A stretch of 64,000 bases of DNA, taken from Favolaschia claudopus. Its lineage: Eukaryota > Basidiomycota > Agaricomycetes > Agaricales > Mycenaceae. The DNA is taken from positions 310,001-374,000 of the forward strand of contig JAWWNJ010000018.1 of assembly GCA_037176885.1 (NCBI GenBank), read 5' to 3'. Under the pieces are notes generated by a model. The model did no database searches and was not told the DNA's origin. It worked only from the letters and a program-made list of their open reading frames with translations. Position numbers and translations under genes: made by a program. This document shows positions 1 to 11,527 of this stretch, in pieces; positions within the stretch are counted from its first letter, which is position 1, and each line of letters begins with the position of its first letter.

Positions 1-809
1 ATGAAAAATGAAGCCCGTGAAATTCACCCTCAGACATGGTGAATTTCGCGTTTCACCTGGATTCGGGGTGAAATGATGTTTCACCTGGTGGGTGAGAAAA
101 ACCAGCGGCATAGGGCACAAATAGGTTCACGTAGTTTCATAGTGAAATTAGGTTTCACGTACTCAAAAAGTTGCTCTGAGCAAGGTGCATGATTCTGGTC
201 ACCAGTACAGGGCAAGCTCATGCTACAGTACATAAGTTGTTCAATACATACCACTTACCTTAGTGTACCTTTGTAGAAATTTTATAGTAAGGGCATATTA
301 AGGGGCCTTAGAATCAAAAATGAGTATTTTTTTAAGCATTTTCAGGTGCATTTTCTTTGGCGAGTTCCAAGCCGCTTTTGCTTCTTACGGCTTGCTCCTA
401 CTAATTTTGATGTTTATGGACAGTTGCAGCAGCCTATCAATCGCTCCCTCCAAGGCAATGCAGGTGGTAGCCGAGAAGTTGACTGGCCTCATGTTCCGAT
501 GTGCTTCGGGAAGGCCCCCGGACGCTCCTATTATCCAAGTCCGCCCATAGAGTAAATCAACGACCCATTTTCAAGGGTATTTTTTCGGAACCAGCCACAT
601 TTTGGAGCATCTGACTAACTGGCCAGACGCGTACGCTCAAAGCTAAGACATTGCAGGGGTTTTCAAGAAAAAATCGGCTTTTTTGAGGCCCTCAGAGCGC
701 CATCAGTGGCAAAAACCTAGAGTAAAACAACCAAAATCGACGAAATTTTGCGGACCCGCACTGTGCAAAGTATTCATCATGAAATTCATGCAAATTGTGA
801 AATTCAGGT

Positions 810-915
810 TTCATGATGTTTTGTCATGAACGACATTATGAATTTCAAGACGGCTTTCATGATGCCCAGAAACTCACTTTCGTGACTATATGGATTCATG
901 ACAAAACATCATGAA
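810..915. repeat. Inverted repeat in TTCATGA-rich tract
   Basis: Two perfect 21 bp arms (810-830 and 895-915) face each other across about 64 nt, each built from the TTCATGATG / CATGACAAAA motif. The preceding 800 bases are rich in GTGAAAT and TTCATGA words (for example 25-175) and hold no gene I can support. The repeat ends close to where the alpha-galactosidase homology begins, so it may belong to an element that removed the 5' end of that gene. No target duplication is visible. Confidence 0.6.
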
Positions 916-994
916 TTTTCGTCATGAAACAACTACGCATGTTTTTTTTTTGTTAAGTCCACCAAATGTTGAGTGCATAGTGTGCTCATCCCAG

Positions 995-2430
995 TGTTAC
1001 ACCGCTGCTGGCCGTCCTATTCTCTTTTCGGCATGCGAATGGGGTGTTCAGGATCCCGCGCGTTGGCCCGGCGGCTCCGTAGCCAATTCCTGGAGAATCT
1101 CGTTCGTCTTCGTTCTGAATGTTGTCTCTTGTCGATTTCTCCCTTACAGGTTTCACTAGAAATGACATCGGCCCGCCGAACAGCTGGGACAATATTTTCC
1201 GGATTATGAACCAAGTCGTTCCTATTACTGGATTCGCTGCGTAAATATCCTCGTTGTTCTTCACAGAGTAAATGAACTGACATGAGAATCTAAGTCCCGG
1301 AGGATTCAACCACCTCGATATGCTCGAAGTCGGAAACTCGGGATTAACAACCGCTGAACAACAGACCCACTTTGCATTCTGGGCCGCCACTAAATCGCCG
1401 CTCATCATCTCCACTGATTTGACCAAGGCGTATACCCAAACTTTGAACATCCTCAAAAACACGCGTATCATTTCCCTGAACGTACGAGCCTCTTTTCCTC
1501 GTACCTTGCCAGAAACCGTCAAGAGTTATATATTCAGCAAGACGCGCTCGGTAAATCTATCGCGTTCAAACGACGTTACACCAACGACCATGACGTTTGG
1601 AGTGGTCCTTTGTCGGACGGATCCACAGTCGCACGTACGTCGTTCACGGAGAATTCCGAGAGATTGTGCTGACCTGATTTCCCTCAGTCGTGATTAACTG
1701 GCAGGACTCATCTAGATCCCTTACTTTCAACTTGGCCGATGTGGGTTTCTCGTCTGCGACGGCTACAGACTTGATCACCGGCACGTCTCTCGGGAAAGTG
1801 ACGACTTCGTAAGTGATCCAACTCTATCTAGCATTCCGAAGCTTAAGCAACAAATTTATATTTATTTTCTTTTGGCAGAATCACCCAAACCGCCGCCGCC
1901 CACGGCTCAATGGTCCTCAAACTCACAAACGGCGTCGCCGCACCCACCTCAACATTCACCTTCTACCCCGCTGCCTCCGGCACACTCGCAGGCGGCGCCA
2001 ACACCCGCGTAGTCAATTCAAGCATCACTGTCGTTGGATTCGTCGGAAATGGCGGGACCGTGACGTTTTCCAACGTCGATGGTGGCGCTTCAGGCGGTAC
2101 CAAGCTTCTGTCTTTTGACTATATCAACGGAGACTTCACGTTCTCGAATACCGCTTGTTCGAATTGCCGCAATACGTTTGTCAGTGTAAATGGGGGTACG
2201 GCCGTGCAGGTCCAAATGCCCATTTCGGCGCAGGTACGGTTTTGTTTCATTTAACGACTGAGATACAATTTGACGGGTTATTGGCCGGTAAACTCTAGAG
2301 CTGGGATATATTGTTGTCCGGGTATCTGGTCTCTCTCCCAGGGTTCAGAGCTGGGAAGACGAACACTATCACTCTGTCGAATCCATCTGCCTTCACGCCA
2401 GACTTTTATCGTGTGGGGGTGGCTGTTTGA
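995..2430 (+). pseudogene. GH27 alpha-galactosidase, 5'-truncated
   Basis: C-terminal two thirds of a secreted GH27 alpha-galactosidase, an enzyme that removes terminal alpha-galactose from oligosaccharides and galactomannan. Seven exons splice in frame: about 995-1101, 1160-1240, 1295-1481, 1538-1634, 1688-1808, 1879-2233, 2299-2430, with GT-AG borders and 53-70 nt introns. Readable family signatures are GRPILFSACEWG, WRISNDI (containing the acid/base Asp), MLEVGN, THFAFWAATKSPLI and LNQDALG, followed by a beta-sandwich and a C-terminal carbohydrate-binding-like domain ending RVGVAV. The N-terminal part, with signal peptide and the nucleophile Asp motif, is absent, and upstream sequence is a repeat. 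Splicing is otherwise clean, so the loss is recent or the start lies in unrecognisable sequence. The catalytic half is missing, so I call it a pseudogene. Confidence 0.85.
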
Positions 2431-2682
2431 ATCCATGACCTAAAGCGTAAATGAATATCTTTTCTGGCAACTCTGTGTTCCATGCCTCTCAAATGTAATC
2501 GCGTTGCTTGCAAGTGAACTCAACTCGCTGAAGCAGATTCATGTAAATATGTACCAAATTACGGGCTGATCCAAACGGACAACTAACTACCTGGCATATT
2601 CTTCTTCTGAGTAGAGTGGGTATATGTGAATGTCTTTGCTACAAAAATCCTTCCAGTGCAATTCAGTCCGTATCCAAATCCC

Positions 2683-4406
2683 TTACTCCACATACACCTC
2701 AGACCCAGGCACCCACTTCGCCTTCGGCTTATACTTCAGGGCCGGGTTCTCCATACGTTCCTTGACCGTATAGTGGAAATTTGGGTTCGGGTCTACGATT
2801 TGGCGGCTTCGTCCTAGATGAAAGCTAGCGACGAAATCAATCCATGACTCAGCCCAGAGAAACGAGGACCACGGACCCGAACTTTGTATGCCTCCCGCCC
2901 TGAACATCCTGCCTTGTCCATGTAAGCGGAAAGAACTCAAGCGGCTTCCACTTCGAAAACCCAGCCAAGTTGTCGTGTAGCGGTTGACATGAATCAGCGT
3001 CGTCTACAGGCCGTTCGTCAGGCGATATGATCGTGGGCGAGTCATCGAAAGTGAGAGAGATGGAAGCGCGTTTGAGAGCCGCTGGGTCGAATTGAATGCC
3101 GCAGCCTGAGGAGACTATTTGGCGGATCATCCAACGGAGAGTTATGTCTGAGAGACTGTGAGGCGTGTCGTTTGTGACAGCGCCGCCGCCTACATCTGCA
3201 CAGAAATTACACAGAGTGAGTATGCGGTTGAGAGAGCGGAAAGCGCCAACCTTCGTGGCAGCCGCTAAACAAGACTTCCAACGTATCTGTTGCGTATCCA
3301 GATTGAGCATCCGGCTTGGGCTCTAACAAATACGGTTCGAACCGAACGCGATGCTAAATTTAAAGCTGAGATAAAAATGACACACGACAAGGTTGACGAA
3401 AATTAACCTCGTCAAGTGAGACAGCATGGCGGAAAGTCTTGACGGACGCATTGACAGTCGTGTATGGCAGCGAGCGACACATGATGATTCCGACGCTCGC
3501 CACGGTCTCCCTGTAATCCCATTCCCAAGGTCGTGAGTACACGAAAACCAGGCAACGAAACTATGAAGCGCACCAAACTCCCAGGAATTCCACTTCGACG
3601 TTCTGACAGAAGGTTTGCTTATAGCCAGCGGCCAGCTGGATCCCAGACTCGCATCTTGAAAGCGAAGGGGACCTGCTCCGTATTGTCCCGCGGTAGAAGA
3701 CCAACCTATGTGGTTGATTATTGCGCCGCACCAACTGTCCAGACACATACTGACTTTATGAAGCATTCCTGCGAGAGCCCTCGCAATGTAGGATCCGCGG
3801 GAAAACCCTGAAAACGGAGAATAAAGAAACTGAAAAGACACAGCGCCATAGCCAAAAATACAGATCCTGTCCCCCGCATGATAGTTGTTCATAAGAAATC
3901 TAAGGCAGGACTTTAATTTCAGAGGCGAATAGACGACTGTGAGGAAATCACTTGTAGCCCTCCATGACGTGGTCTTTCAGGAAGCTGAGAATAGGACTGA
4001 GACCCGGAAACACGATAAACTGGCTGAAACGTACATGGCGAAGGCCGCATCCAGAAGCTTTGCTCCCCATTCCAGTATCGGAGAGACTGCGCCTGGCGTT
4101 ACATAGGTCCCTATGCCTGGCTATAAAAACGATGAGATTTCATCAGCGACAGTGATCTGTGCCAAGTTACTCACTTGATAGTAGCATAGTTGCTCTCTCC
4201 AATCGTCCTTCTTCAGCAAAGCGAAAAGCTTGACGGCGTTCGTGTTCTGGTTTCCCGCATTTCAGACCGGATCGAATAAGCACTGTGCGACCTCGTACAT
4301 CTCCGTCATACTCCTCCATTGTCCCATCAAAACACACAACGAGTGTGCGGGCGCCGCCAGTGGGTTCGGGCACAGTCGTGGCCTCCGAGTCCGATGTGAC
4401 GTCCAT
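2683..4406 (-). pseudogene. DUF2235 domain protein, frameshifted
   Basis: DUF2235 proteins are alpha/beta-hydrolase-like and related to the Tle1 lipase-effector catalytic domain; fungal members are expanded but uncharacterised. The start at 4406 gives 11 residues and then TLVVCFDGT, the family's first strand. Exons 4406-4299 and 4246-4175 join to give the GD-NTN and KKDDWREQLCYYQ signatures. Later exons give the nucleophile elbow GFSRGSY, the ARALAGMLHKVGLL helix, FCQNVEVEFLGVW, VKTFRHAVSLDE, the DTPHSLSDITLRWM block and the C-terminal PNFHYTVKERM. About ten introns can be placed. Two defects stand out. Near 3650, after VPFAFKM, a short deletion shifts the frame. The intron just before GFSRG has a GC rather than a GT donor (3852-3851). 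If that intron is retained, 15 extra residues are read in frame. Otherwise the gene is complete, so inactivation looks recent. Confidence 0.8.
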
Positions 4407-4859
4407 GTTGTGAGTTGCGAAGGGCGGAGTTACAGCCCAGATGCCCCGCAGTATTTAAGCCAGAACGTGCGCCGTCGAGGACATTTATGGAGCTTCTCTT
4501 CCCATGATCTCGAGCCGGAACCTCATGACGAAAACAAGCAAAGTTCATTGGTGGAGGTGCGCGGCTATCCTAAATCGGATTAAGGTTGTGTGGATGTTGC
4601 CTCGGACCCCTCAGAGCGACCAGCACCAGTGCTAGTATACTTGGGCTTGTGCAAGTCCGCCATATTAGTTCTCTACGGTTCACGAGGTGGAACGCTTCGG
4701 CTGCCCGTGGAAGTGCGATGATCCGGGGACCGGGGGGATACCTTGGCAGTGATGAAGCCCTGACCAGAGGCAACTCCTCACAGACTACCGTATCGCCGCA
4801 GCGACTGGCGAGTGTACATAGCTGTATCGCCGACAGACGGAGCCAAAGCGGGTGATATG

Positions 4860-5060
4860 TAGACTCGTAACCAGTCTACTACGCGAGGCCGACGTCGGAC
4901 AATTGTGGCAAGCACGTCGTCTCGGGACAGCCCAAAGGTAGTCTCTCCTAGACAGACGCTCTATGTATTTGAGCTCGGTGCCCTCGCTACATAGAGTCTG
5001 TTGTTTACCGCGGGGGTCTGATCGTGTAGTGATTGTATTATCTAATATCATGTAAGCCGG
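4860..5060 (+). repeat. Palindromic TAGnCTC repeat ends and hairpin unit
   Basis: At 4860-4878 lies TAGACTCGTAACCAGTCTA, a palindrome with a 7 nt loop. At 4939 a second unit starts TAGTCTCTCCTAGACAGACG and then folds into a long stem (CTCTATGTA pairs with TACATAGAG), followed by AGTCTGTTGTTTACCGCG. A diverged copy of the second unit lies at 6486-6580 with different stem bases but the same pairing. The region 4410-5330 otherwise holds no gene I can support. Confidence 0.5.
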
Positions 5061-5336
5061 CAAGTTCCGAATTTCGTTCCAACGCTTCTCTCCTCCCAAT
5101 CCAAGCATAATTACAGCATTATATACTCTAATGAAGACCCTTATAGTGTTCCCAAACAATTTCTAAATTATATCTACACCGCGGTTCGGTGAAAAGCAGG
5201 TTCCCAGCATGTTCTTGCGCCGTCGGGTCCGCTTCGGCCGAAAGCACACCACGCGCGATGTGCGCCGACATTGAGGCACCCTTTTCAAGATTCTGAGGCG
5301 ACAGAATGATAGTTTGATTTAAATAGATTGTATATA

Positions 5337-5502
5337 CAGTCGAAGCTGTCATAACCCATAGCTCTCATAACCCATAATCGGCCTTGACCCATACATTTTT
5401 GGGGGACTTTGACCGACTTTTGGCTGGGAAAACCCATAGCTCTGCCATACCCCATATCTTTTTGGCTCCACCGAGGCCTATGGGTTACGACAGCTTCGAC
5501 TG
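5337..5502. mobile_element. MITE, Tc1/mariner type (166 bp)
   Basis: Terminal inverted repeats begin CAGTCGAAGCTGTC at 5337 and end with the complement at 5502. Both ends are flanked by TA (5335-5336 and 5503-5504), the duplication made by Tc1/mariner transposases. The inside repeats an AACCCATAG word in both orientations, so nearly the whole element folds back. There is no coding capacity. Confidence 0.85.
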
Positions 5503-5605
5503 TACTACCAAAAATTTACAGAAATCGCCTTTTCGAGAGGGTATTCACGCGACTCGAACTCTGCATCGATGGTCCAAGGTTCCGGAATATTTCCGAAGTT
5601 CAACA

Positions 5606-6120
5606 TCACCTCTCTCTCGCGCGAGAAGTAATCAAGGAGATAACTGCAGTACCGGAAGTAATTTCGTCCTTCTCCGCGTCGGAAAGAGTGAGGTAGTGAG
5701 CTGAATCGACACCGGAAGCTGGAGAAGGTTCGAAGCGGTCGTTGACGCAGGCAGTGCCCTCTCGGGCGAGAATAAAGTCGGTAACTTTGAATTCTAGACA
5801 GTTCAATTGTAAGTAGTACTAAATTCGGAACGGGAAACTGACCTGATATCTCAACGCCGTCGTTTTCGCATTCCTTGTTGAAATTGTCAAGGAAGAACTC
5901 AGCGCGACCAAGGGTGATGGCCTCTTTCACGAGTTGGTCACGGTTAGCAATAATGGACATCGGAAGGTTGTCGCCAATAGTGTATCGCTTGGAGACATAG
6001 TTTTCCCCGTTGACGATAGTCTACCCCATGAATTCAGGTAAATAAAACAAGATATAAAGAGAAAGACGTGCCTTGAATGCAAGCTTCGACCTTCCTTTGT
6101 TGAATGAACTGTCTTCAATC
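5606..6120 (-). pseudogene. Alpha-type protein kinase, N-lobe fragment
   Basis: Three exons splice in frame on the minus strand: about 6120-6072, 6020-5843 and 5793-5606. The product reads VVIEDSSFNKGRSKLAFK, then VNGENYVSKRYTIGD, then a helix with KEAITLGRAEFFLDNFNKEC, then EFKVTDFILAREG and PSPASG. This order (strand with a conserved lysine, KEA-L-RA-FL helix, SPASG) matches fungal alpha-kinases (MHCK/EF2K family), atypical Ser/Thr kinases. The frame stops at RARER, well before the C-lobe, so the nucleotide-binding and catalytic end is missing. The first intron has a GC donor (AAG then GCACGT); no GT donor nearby keeps the frame. No start codon is clear upstream. I assign the family from the motif pattern only. 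Confidence 0.6.
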
Positions 6121-6965
6121 ACAACGGTATGTGGGAGGACCTCTGATAATCCCTTTGAAGGCTAGATCCCGACCAAGACAAAATGGGGAGAAATTGTCCG
6201 AACCGATTTTGGGCGTTTGGGCGAGAAATTGTCCGAACCGGATCTAGCCGGTCGTGCCGTAAGTCTCCCAAATCGGCAATTTTCCGCGTGACCTCGCAGA
6301 AAGTCCCCGAAAATCGCTTGGAACAGCTCGAAACGCGTCAAAATCGCGCGCGGGAGTCAGATCCCATTCAATTTTGCGGGTTTCGGCGCGCATCGGGCAG
6401 ATTTCTTGGGAAAATTTTGCTTAATGTCCGACATTTTGTCCGAACCAGGATGTAGCTACCCAGCGCCATTGGAGGGGAGAAATTGTAGTCTCTCTAGACA
6501 AACGCTATAACTTGCAGCTCGTTCCTCGCTAGTTATAGTCTGTTAGTTACCGCGCCTGATAACCGGTATCTTGCCTTATCACTGATTGATGGTGATGCAC
6601 GACCAAACAACGCGCTCACCTTCACCGATTCGACGCGACTGGGAGAGCTGAAATCGTCAGAAACAGTGTAAGAGACCTACAATTTGGTCAAGAATAGGTC
6701 CTTGCTCAATTCACACTTGTTCTGTCTTCAAACCTGTACTCACCGGAAATGTGCCCAAATCAGGGAATTCTACGTTTTCTACCTCGAGTATCATGAAGGC
6801 CCGTAGAATTTGTGGCTTGAGCATTCAAAGAGGTTAGTATTGGTCGAGAGCTTGGTTTTCCACCTTAAAGTTGCCCGGGAACGCGCTTAAGTCGCGTCGA
6901 GGCGCGGTTGCCATTACTTCCCAAATAGGCTGCTTATATAATAACGCAGGATACCTCTTACCGCG
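6121..6965. other. Intergenic: short repeats, no gene
   Basis: Contains GAGAAATTGTCCGAACC at 6190 and 6222 with a partial complement further on, and the hairpin unit at 6486-6580 related to that at 4939. No reading frame resembles a protein. Confidence 0.5.
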
Positions 6966-8343
6966 GTATGAACGAAAATCGAAACCGAAAACGCGGCTAG
7001 CTGATATTGATCAGGCGGCCTTCCAGGCCATCAAGTCCTCCAATTGCCAGCTATCAGAAACGAAAATGACCGGTTTCAACACGGCAAAGAAGCCGAAAGG
7101 ACTGGATTGATGTCATAGTCACAGTATATCAATGTAAGTACGTGGTCTATAGTGTCATCGGCCCCTTGCCGAACGCGTCCGAGTGGCTGTACCAGGTCAC
7201 GCACACGGCCTGTTTTAGCACTCTAAATTATTAATTAATTGAAGAGTGAAGATCACTCAGTGAGCTCTGCACTTCAAAATCATAAAATAGAAATTTTTAC
7301 GATACCCAAGTATGAGATTCGTAGCAAACATGATATAGACGAACACAAAAGGCAAACAATTTGGAAACAAGAATGGACTACATAAAGTAAACAAATATTA
7401 TTATTTTATATTTATCTGTTAATGTGTGTTGGCTGCCGGCAGTAGCTAAGTTGCACGAGCATCTATGGTGCCCTCCACTAAGTCACCACCAATTGCTGAC
7501 AACAGCTACTACGCGGGCAGGAAAATCCGGATTTCTTATCCCTCTTGCCAAAATGCTCTATTCCATTCACTGTGGGACTGGAGGCACATGGAGGCACATG
7601 AAAATCATGTACCTTGGTACCCCGAAATTCATGTCCTCTTACACTGAAAATCATCGAGGATTCCCTGAATTTCATGTCCCAGCGCGTGAACAAAATCATA
7701 CTCTTTTTCGACGTTTTCATGTGCCTCGTTAATGAACCGATTCCATGAAAATCAGTCTCAAGTCCGAATTGCTTCCTCAACAAGCCCGAAATCATGGAAC
7801 GAGACAATGAAACTAATGGGTTACATAGCAAAATTCAGGATCAAATGAGATGATATTAAGGTCTATATACAGATACATGTGTTATCTACACGCGAACATC
7901 GCGCGCTATGGAACTCCAGTCCTGCTACAAAATCTCGAGTTCACAGGTGGACTACAGGCTGGGGACATTGTTAAGTAATAAATATGGTACGGACAATAGA
8001 TGAAAAAAACACATCTTTGGATTGACGCTCGCTGACTTGTTCGCAGAGTGCATTCAACAACGACGGCAAGGCAAATAGCAAAGGGGTAGCGCGCTAGAGA
8101 GAGTAAGGGAAGATGTTAGTGCAAAGTGTGAGGGGGTGCGTAGTAGACGCACTTTTTATCTTCTCGCCCACTCCAATAAGTAAATGTCTGCACGAGTTGC
8201 GTGGCATTTGCGGGGGAAAAAAAAACCACGGCGGGGGGCGGGGAGAACGTGCATGTGGCCCGTGGGGTGGTGCAAGCGGGTCGAAGGTGGAGGCGCTGCC
8301 AGAGTTCTCGAGTCAATCGACAGTCACATTGAAGGAGAAGGAA

Positions 8344-8344
<1 letters not shown>

Positions 8345-8379
<35 letters not shown>

Positions 8380-8467
8380 AACAAGAGTGATGGTATTGAC
8401 GACAACGACGGTGACGGCGCCAAGGTTAATCCTGGCGGTGTGGTGGTGGTGGTGGTGGTGGTGGTGG
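8345..8467. repeat. Microsatellites (GGCAAC)n and (GGT)n
   Basis: Five GGCAAC units at 8345-8378 and about nine GGT/TGG units at 8439-8466. They keep frames open on both strands, so the long ORFs here (Asn-Gly, Val or His runs) are artefacts of the repeat. Confidence 0.85.
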
Positions 8468-8527
8468 GAGGGAGACAAGGGACGTGCGAGGTCGTTTGCA
8501 GTAATGTGCTGCGGATGTGGAGCACTA

Positions 8528-8896
8528 CAGTTGCGGCAAAATCAATATACTTACCAAATAAGGAAATTTTCATCAAATCCGCTCTACCACACAACAAAAC
8601 CACCACAAGCACGTTGAAATAGCACCAAGCGCCTGTACTCCCGGATTTGAGCCGGTCTACGCCCAAAAAACAACCGGATTCGTCATGTTTCTCACTGTTT
8701 TTGGCTGCACTTTATGAGACAAAGTTGCTGGTTATCCCGGCGAAACCAATACAAAGACGCCAGTTTTTTTACATAAGGAATACAGACTAGCAGTTCTTAG
8801 TATTCTTATCAACTTACCGCTCGAAAAAAACGAGCAAAAGGAGCGAATTGACGAGAATTTCCTTATTTGGTAAGTAAATTGATTTTGCCGCAACTG
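8528..8896. mobile_element. MITE, CAGTTGCGGCAAAATC family (369 bp)
   Basis: Ends begin CAGTTGCGGCAAAATCAAT and are flanked by TA on both sides (8526-8527, 8897-8898). A second copy of identical length in the opposite orientation is at 41600-41968. Tc1/mariner type by target site; no coding capacity. Confidence 0.9.
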
Positions 8897-9567
8897 TACG
8901 TCATTGCCCGGCATCCCGGCATTTGGACTTAAACCGTTTTCGGGTCCAGCACGGTGCCATCTTTTCCATGCGATATTCCATGATTTTAAGCCCCGGTGAC
9001 CATCCAGCGAAAATCATTGAATGGGACCTGGTTTAGGTGGGATACATGAAAGAGAAAATTCATAGCAGATTCCATGAAGTAATTGATTCATTATCTAGGT
9101 ACATGAAAATCAGGTGCCGATATTTTCACAGTGATTGTTAGAAACTTTTGGCAAGAGGGACTTTTATTGGCGGCAAAATTGAGGGAGATATAAAAGTTCC
9201 ACCCCCCAAAAATTGGGACTGCACAGTGCAGCCTACAAGTGTTCGCATCCCCCATTTACGCTCACTCACACGTTCCCAATACCGCTATGTGTGCACATAT
9301 GATATGCCGCTGCTGGTTGACGTGAAAGCATGAATTTCATTGGCGAAGCTCGAGTAAAATCCAAGCAAAAGCACCGATCTCTGGCACTAAAAGAGGTAGG
9401 CAGAAAAAAATCTCAGCCTGCGGCAGATTTGGGACTAGTCAAGCAGTGGTGGTGACTTAGTGGAGGGCACCATAGCGGAGGGAAAAACGGCAATTTCGGG
9501 TACTTTTAGTAGCTGCGAGTACAAAAACGGAGCATCGGAACGGGACCAACATAGCAGCAAGACGATC

Positions 9568-10486
9568 AGGGCGCGGTGGTGTAGTGGCATCCATCGTCTC
9601 CGGGGAGAGTCGTGTGAGTTTTGCTCACGACGGCGAGGGCCCTCGTTGGTTCGATTCCCTGCCCCGCACCCGGGAGAAAACACTTTAGACACTCTCGGCT
9701 TCTGCCCTCCGACTTTTCAAACTCCGTTCCCTCCGCTTCGGCAAACACGTTTGATCGTGACTTCGGGTCACGGGTTCCGAGGAGTAGCGCACTTGCGGTT
9801 CAAGCCCCGGTCGGCCGGCGGCTGGGAAATTCAACTTTAACAGACGCGCGGCAACAAATCATCCATCACACTTTGTCTGATCAGGCGTACGCTGCCGCCT
9901 TGATCCTTTGACGCCCATCCTACGGGGATCGCAACCTCGGCAAGCACTGGCCAAAGGCCGTCGGACCGGGACTTCATGCCCGAGGCACTGGGAGTTGATT
10001 GGTTGTATAAAAAGGGTGACGTGGGAGGAAAGGACGGACTGGAAACGATTAATCATGTAGTCGATGTCGGCATGTCGTGTACTATAGCCGCTTGCAGCGG
10101 GAGCAGGATCTGGATTTGATGGAATTTGGATTTGATGGTGGAACTGATGTCTGTATGTAACGTAGTCCGCGGAATGTCCGACGTTAGCCGCCGTTGTGTT
10201 TGCAACATGCCTGCTCGTCGGCGACGACGACGAGCTCCTTCATTGAGCCCATTGCTTGCCTCCAGAACGGCGCACTTTTTGAGAACGGTGTGCTTTGATT
10301 ACTATATGTTGCCTGCCCAATTTTATTGCTGTAGCAGACCTCTTAAGTGCCAGCGCAGGCACGGCGGGAAATGGAGCGGGATGGCGGGAAAATGCCGACG
10401 AGACAATGCGCTGGCAGTTTGGCGGGAACAGTCCCGTCATCCAAATCCGCTGCCGGAGTGACTCTAATTGATCTCAACAACAACAA
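9568..10486 (+). mobile_element. tRNA-headed SINE-like retroposon (919 bp)
   Basis: A 13 bp direct repeat, CAGCAAGACGATC, sits at 9555-9567 and 10487-10499. Directly after the first copy comes a pol III head: A box TGGTGTAGTGG near 9576 and a perfect B box GGTTCGATTCC near 9650. The 3' end is a CAACAACAACAA tail abutting the second repeat. Head, tail and target duplication together define a SINE inserted by LINE machinery. It is long for a SINE and the A-to-B spacing (about 75 nt) exceeds that of a plain tRNA, so the head may come from a tRNA with intron or long arm. No other copy is seen in this window. Confidence 0.75.
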
Positions 10487-10639
10487 CAGCAAGACGATCG
10501 ATCAAGTATGTACGTGACCGTAACCCTTGACATGAACTTGTTCCGTGCCGACTTGGTGCCGACTGCTTCATTTTCGTTTCTGAACCTGCTGCCGACAGAC
10601 ACCGCCGGCCATCTATCGGCTATTCTATATATAGATGGT

Positions 10640-11438
10640 CACGATTTTTATGAATGTTGCCAAGTCGGTACTTGAACAGTTGAACCATTGATGGTGCTGG
10701 AAAAAAAAAATTGAGGTTGAGAATGAGACGTGTTGATAATGTTCGAGAGGAGAGTGATCGCCGGCGTCGCGGAATCGATGTTGAACGGTTCTTCGAGTGT
10801 TGACCGGTGGTTATTCGAAAGATGACAAAGAGTTCGGTTCAAGAATTTAAGGTCCGTGGCTTGAACTATCGACGTTTGGAAGGAGATTGTCGGGTCAATG
10901 TAGGCAATTTCGTAGATCGCGAAGTGATGTCGTGTTCGCAGTTCGAGCTTCGACTGGCCACCAGGTCCTTTAATCGGTTGAGCATGTTCGGTGATGAACC
11001 TCTTGGAGAGAATAAGGGAATGTGGATCGAAGGAGCATGAAGCGACGAGTTTAGGTCCGTGGTACGAATGGTATTAAGCACCGCTCTGGAAATCTGTGAT
11101 TTCGGTTCAAGTAGAAATTCTTGAGTGTAAATTGATGAGACGGATGTTGCTTCAGCCACGGGTGCATTACACCCACACCGAACGGTAAACTTTGAAGTTT
11201 CGGAAATAAACTGAGTGTTGAGCGTGCTGTATCGAAACCTAAGTTGGTGAGTGTGGGCTTGATCCATCAGGTCGAGTACGGTGGAGCCGGGCTATTGAGA
11301 GGCAAAGAATAATTTGGATAAATCAGAGGAAAAGAATCTGCTGTGATCATCAATGTGATTGTTGTCGTGACTGTACATGGAAGGACAGTATGAATCATAA
11401 GTTATTCGAATGTGACCTCAGTAGTCGTAAGCGCCGAG
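10640..11438. other. Unassigned sequence, no supported gene
   Basis: Short frames exist on both strands but none resembles a known domain, and codon use looks random. TTGAAC/TTCAAG words recur, as they do at 62.8-63.3 kb. Confidence 0.4.
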
Positions 11439-11447
11439 ATGTGAATC

Positions 11448-11527
11448 TAGGCTCGTAACCAGCCTGCAACGGCCCACCCCCAATGTAAAATCCGTTGCAT
11501 ATCGTAGGCAGGCTGGTTACGAGCCTA
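11448..11527. mobile_element. 80 bp element with palindromic TIRs, 9 bp TSD
   Basis: The left end reads TAGGCTCGTAACCAGCCTGC and the right end is its exact complement finishing at 11527. Perfect 9 bp direct repeats ATGTGAATC lie at 11439-11447 and 11528-11536. Nine-base duplications point to MULE-type transposition. Each TIR is itself a palindrome (AGGCT, loop CGTAACC, AGCCT). Confidence 0.9.

Larger units (their letters stand above)
7463..9475. mobile_element. TIR element of 2 kb without transposase
   Basis: Inverted ends start CTATGGTGCCCTCCACTAAG and finish with the complement at 9475. Copy B of the host repeat continues across this site without it, which supports insertion. The inside carries inverted runs of ACATGAAAATCA words, a GGCAAC hexamer repeat (8345-8378), a GGT triplet repeat (8439-8466) and a nested MITE (8528-8896). 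No transposase is readable. Related ends occur at 39793-40205 and, more distantly, 57342-57808. The microsatellite core recurs in reverse at 40860-41040. Confidence 0.65.
6966..10631. repeat. Long dispersed repeat, copy A (interrupted)
   Basis: About 860 bases of this repeat are shared with 20298-21229: the GGTATGAACGAAAATCGAAA start, the internal GGCTGCCGGCAGTAGCTAAG block and the end at GGCTATTCTATATATA. Copy A is split by a 2013 bp TIR element (7463-9475) and a 919 bp retroposon (9568-10486). Copy B starts TGTAACGCCCC, a common LTR start in basidiomycete Ty3-type elements, so this may be a solo LTR. The segment 7103-7335 is inverted relative to copy B. Confidence 0.65.

Noticed and set aside
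986..1522. 178-codon minus-strand ORF
   Set aside because: It overlies exons of the alpha-galactosidase on the other strand and has no domain character.
8113..8666. Long overlapping ORFs on both strands with Asn-Gly, Val, Trp, His or Pro-Leu runs
   Set aside because: Products of GGCAAC and GGT microsatellites inside a TIR element.
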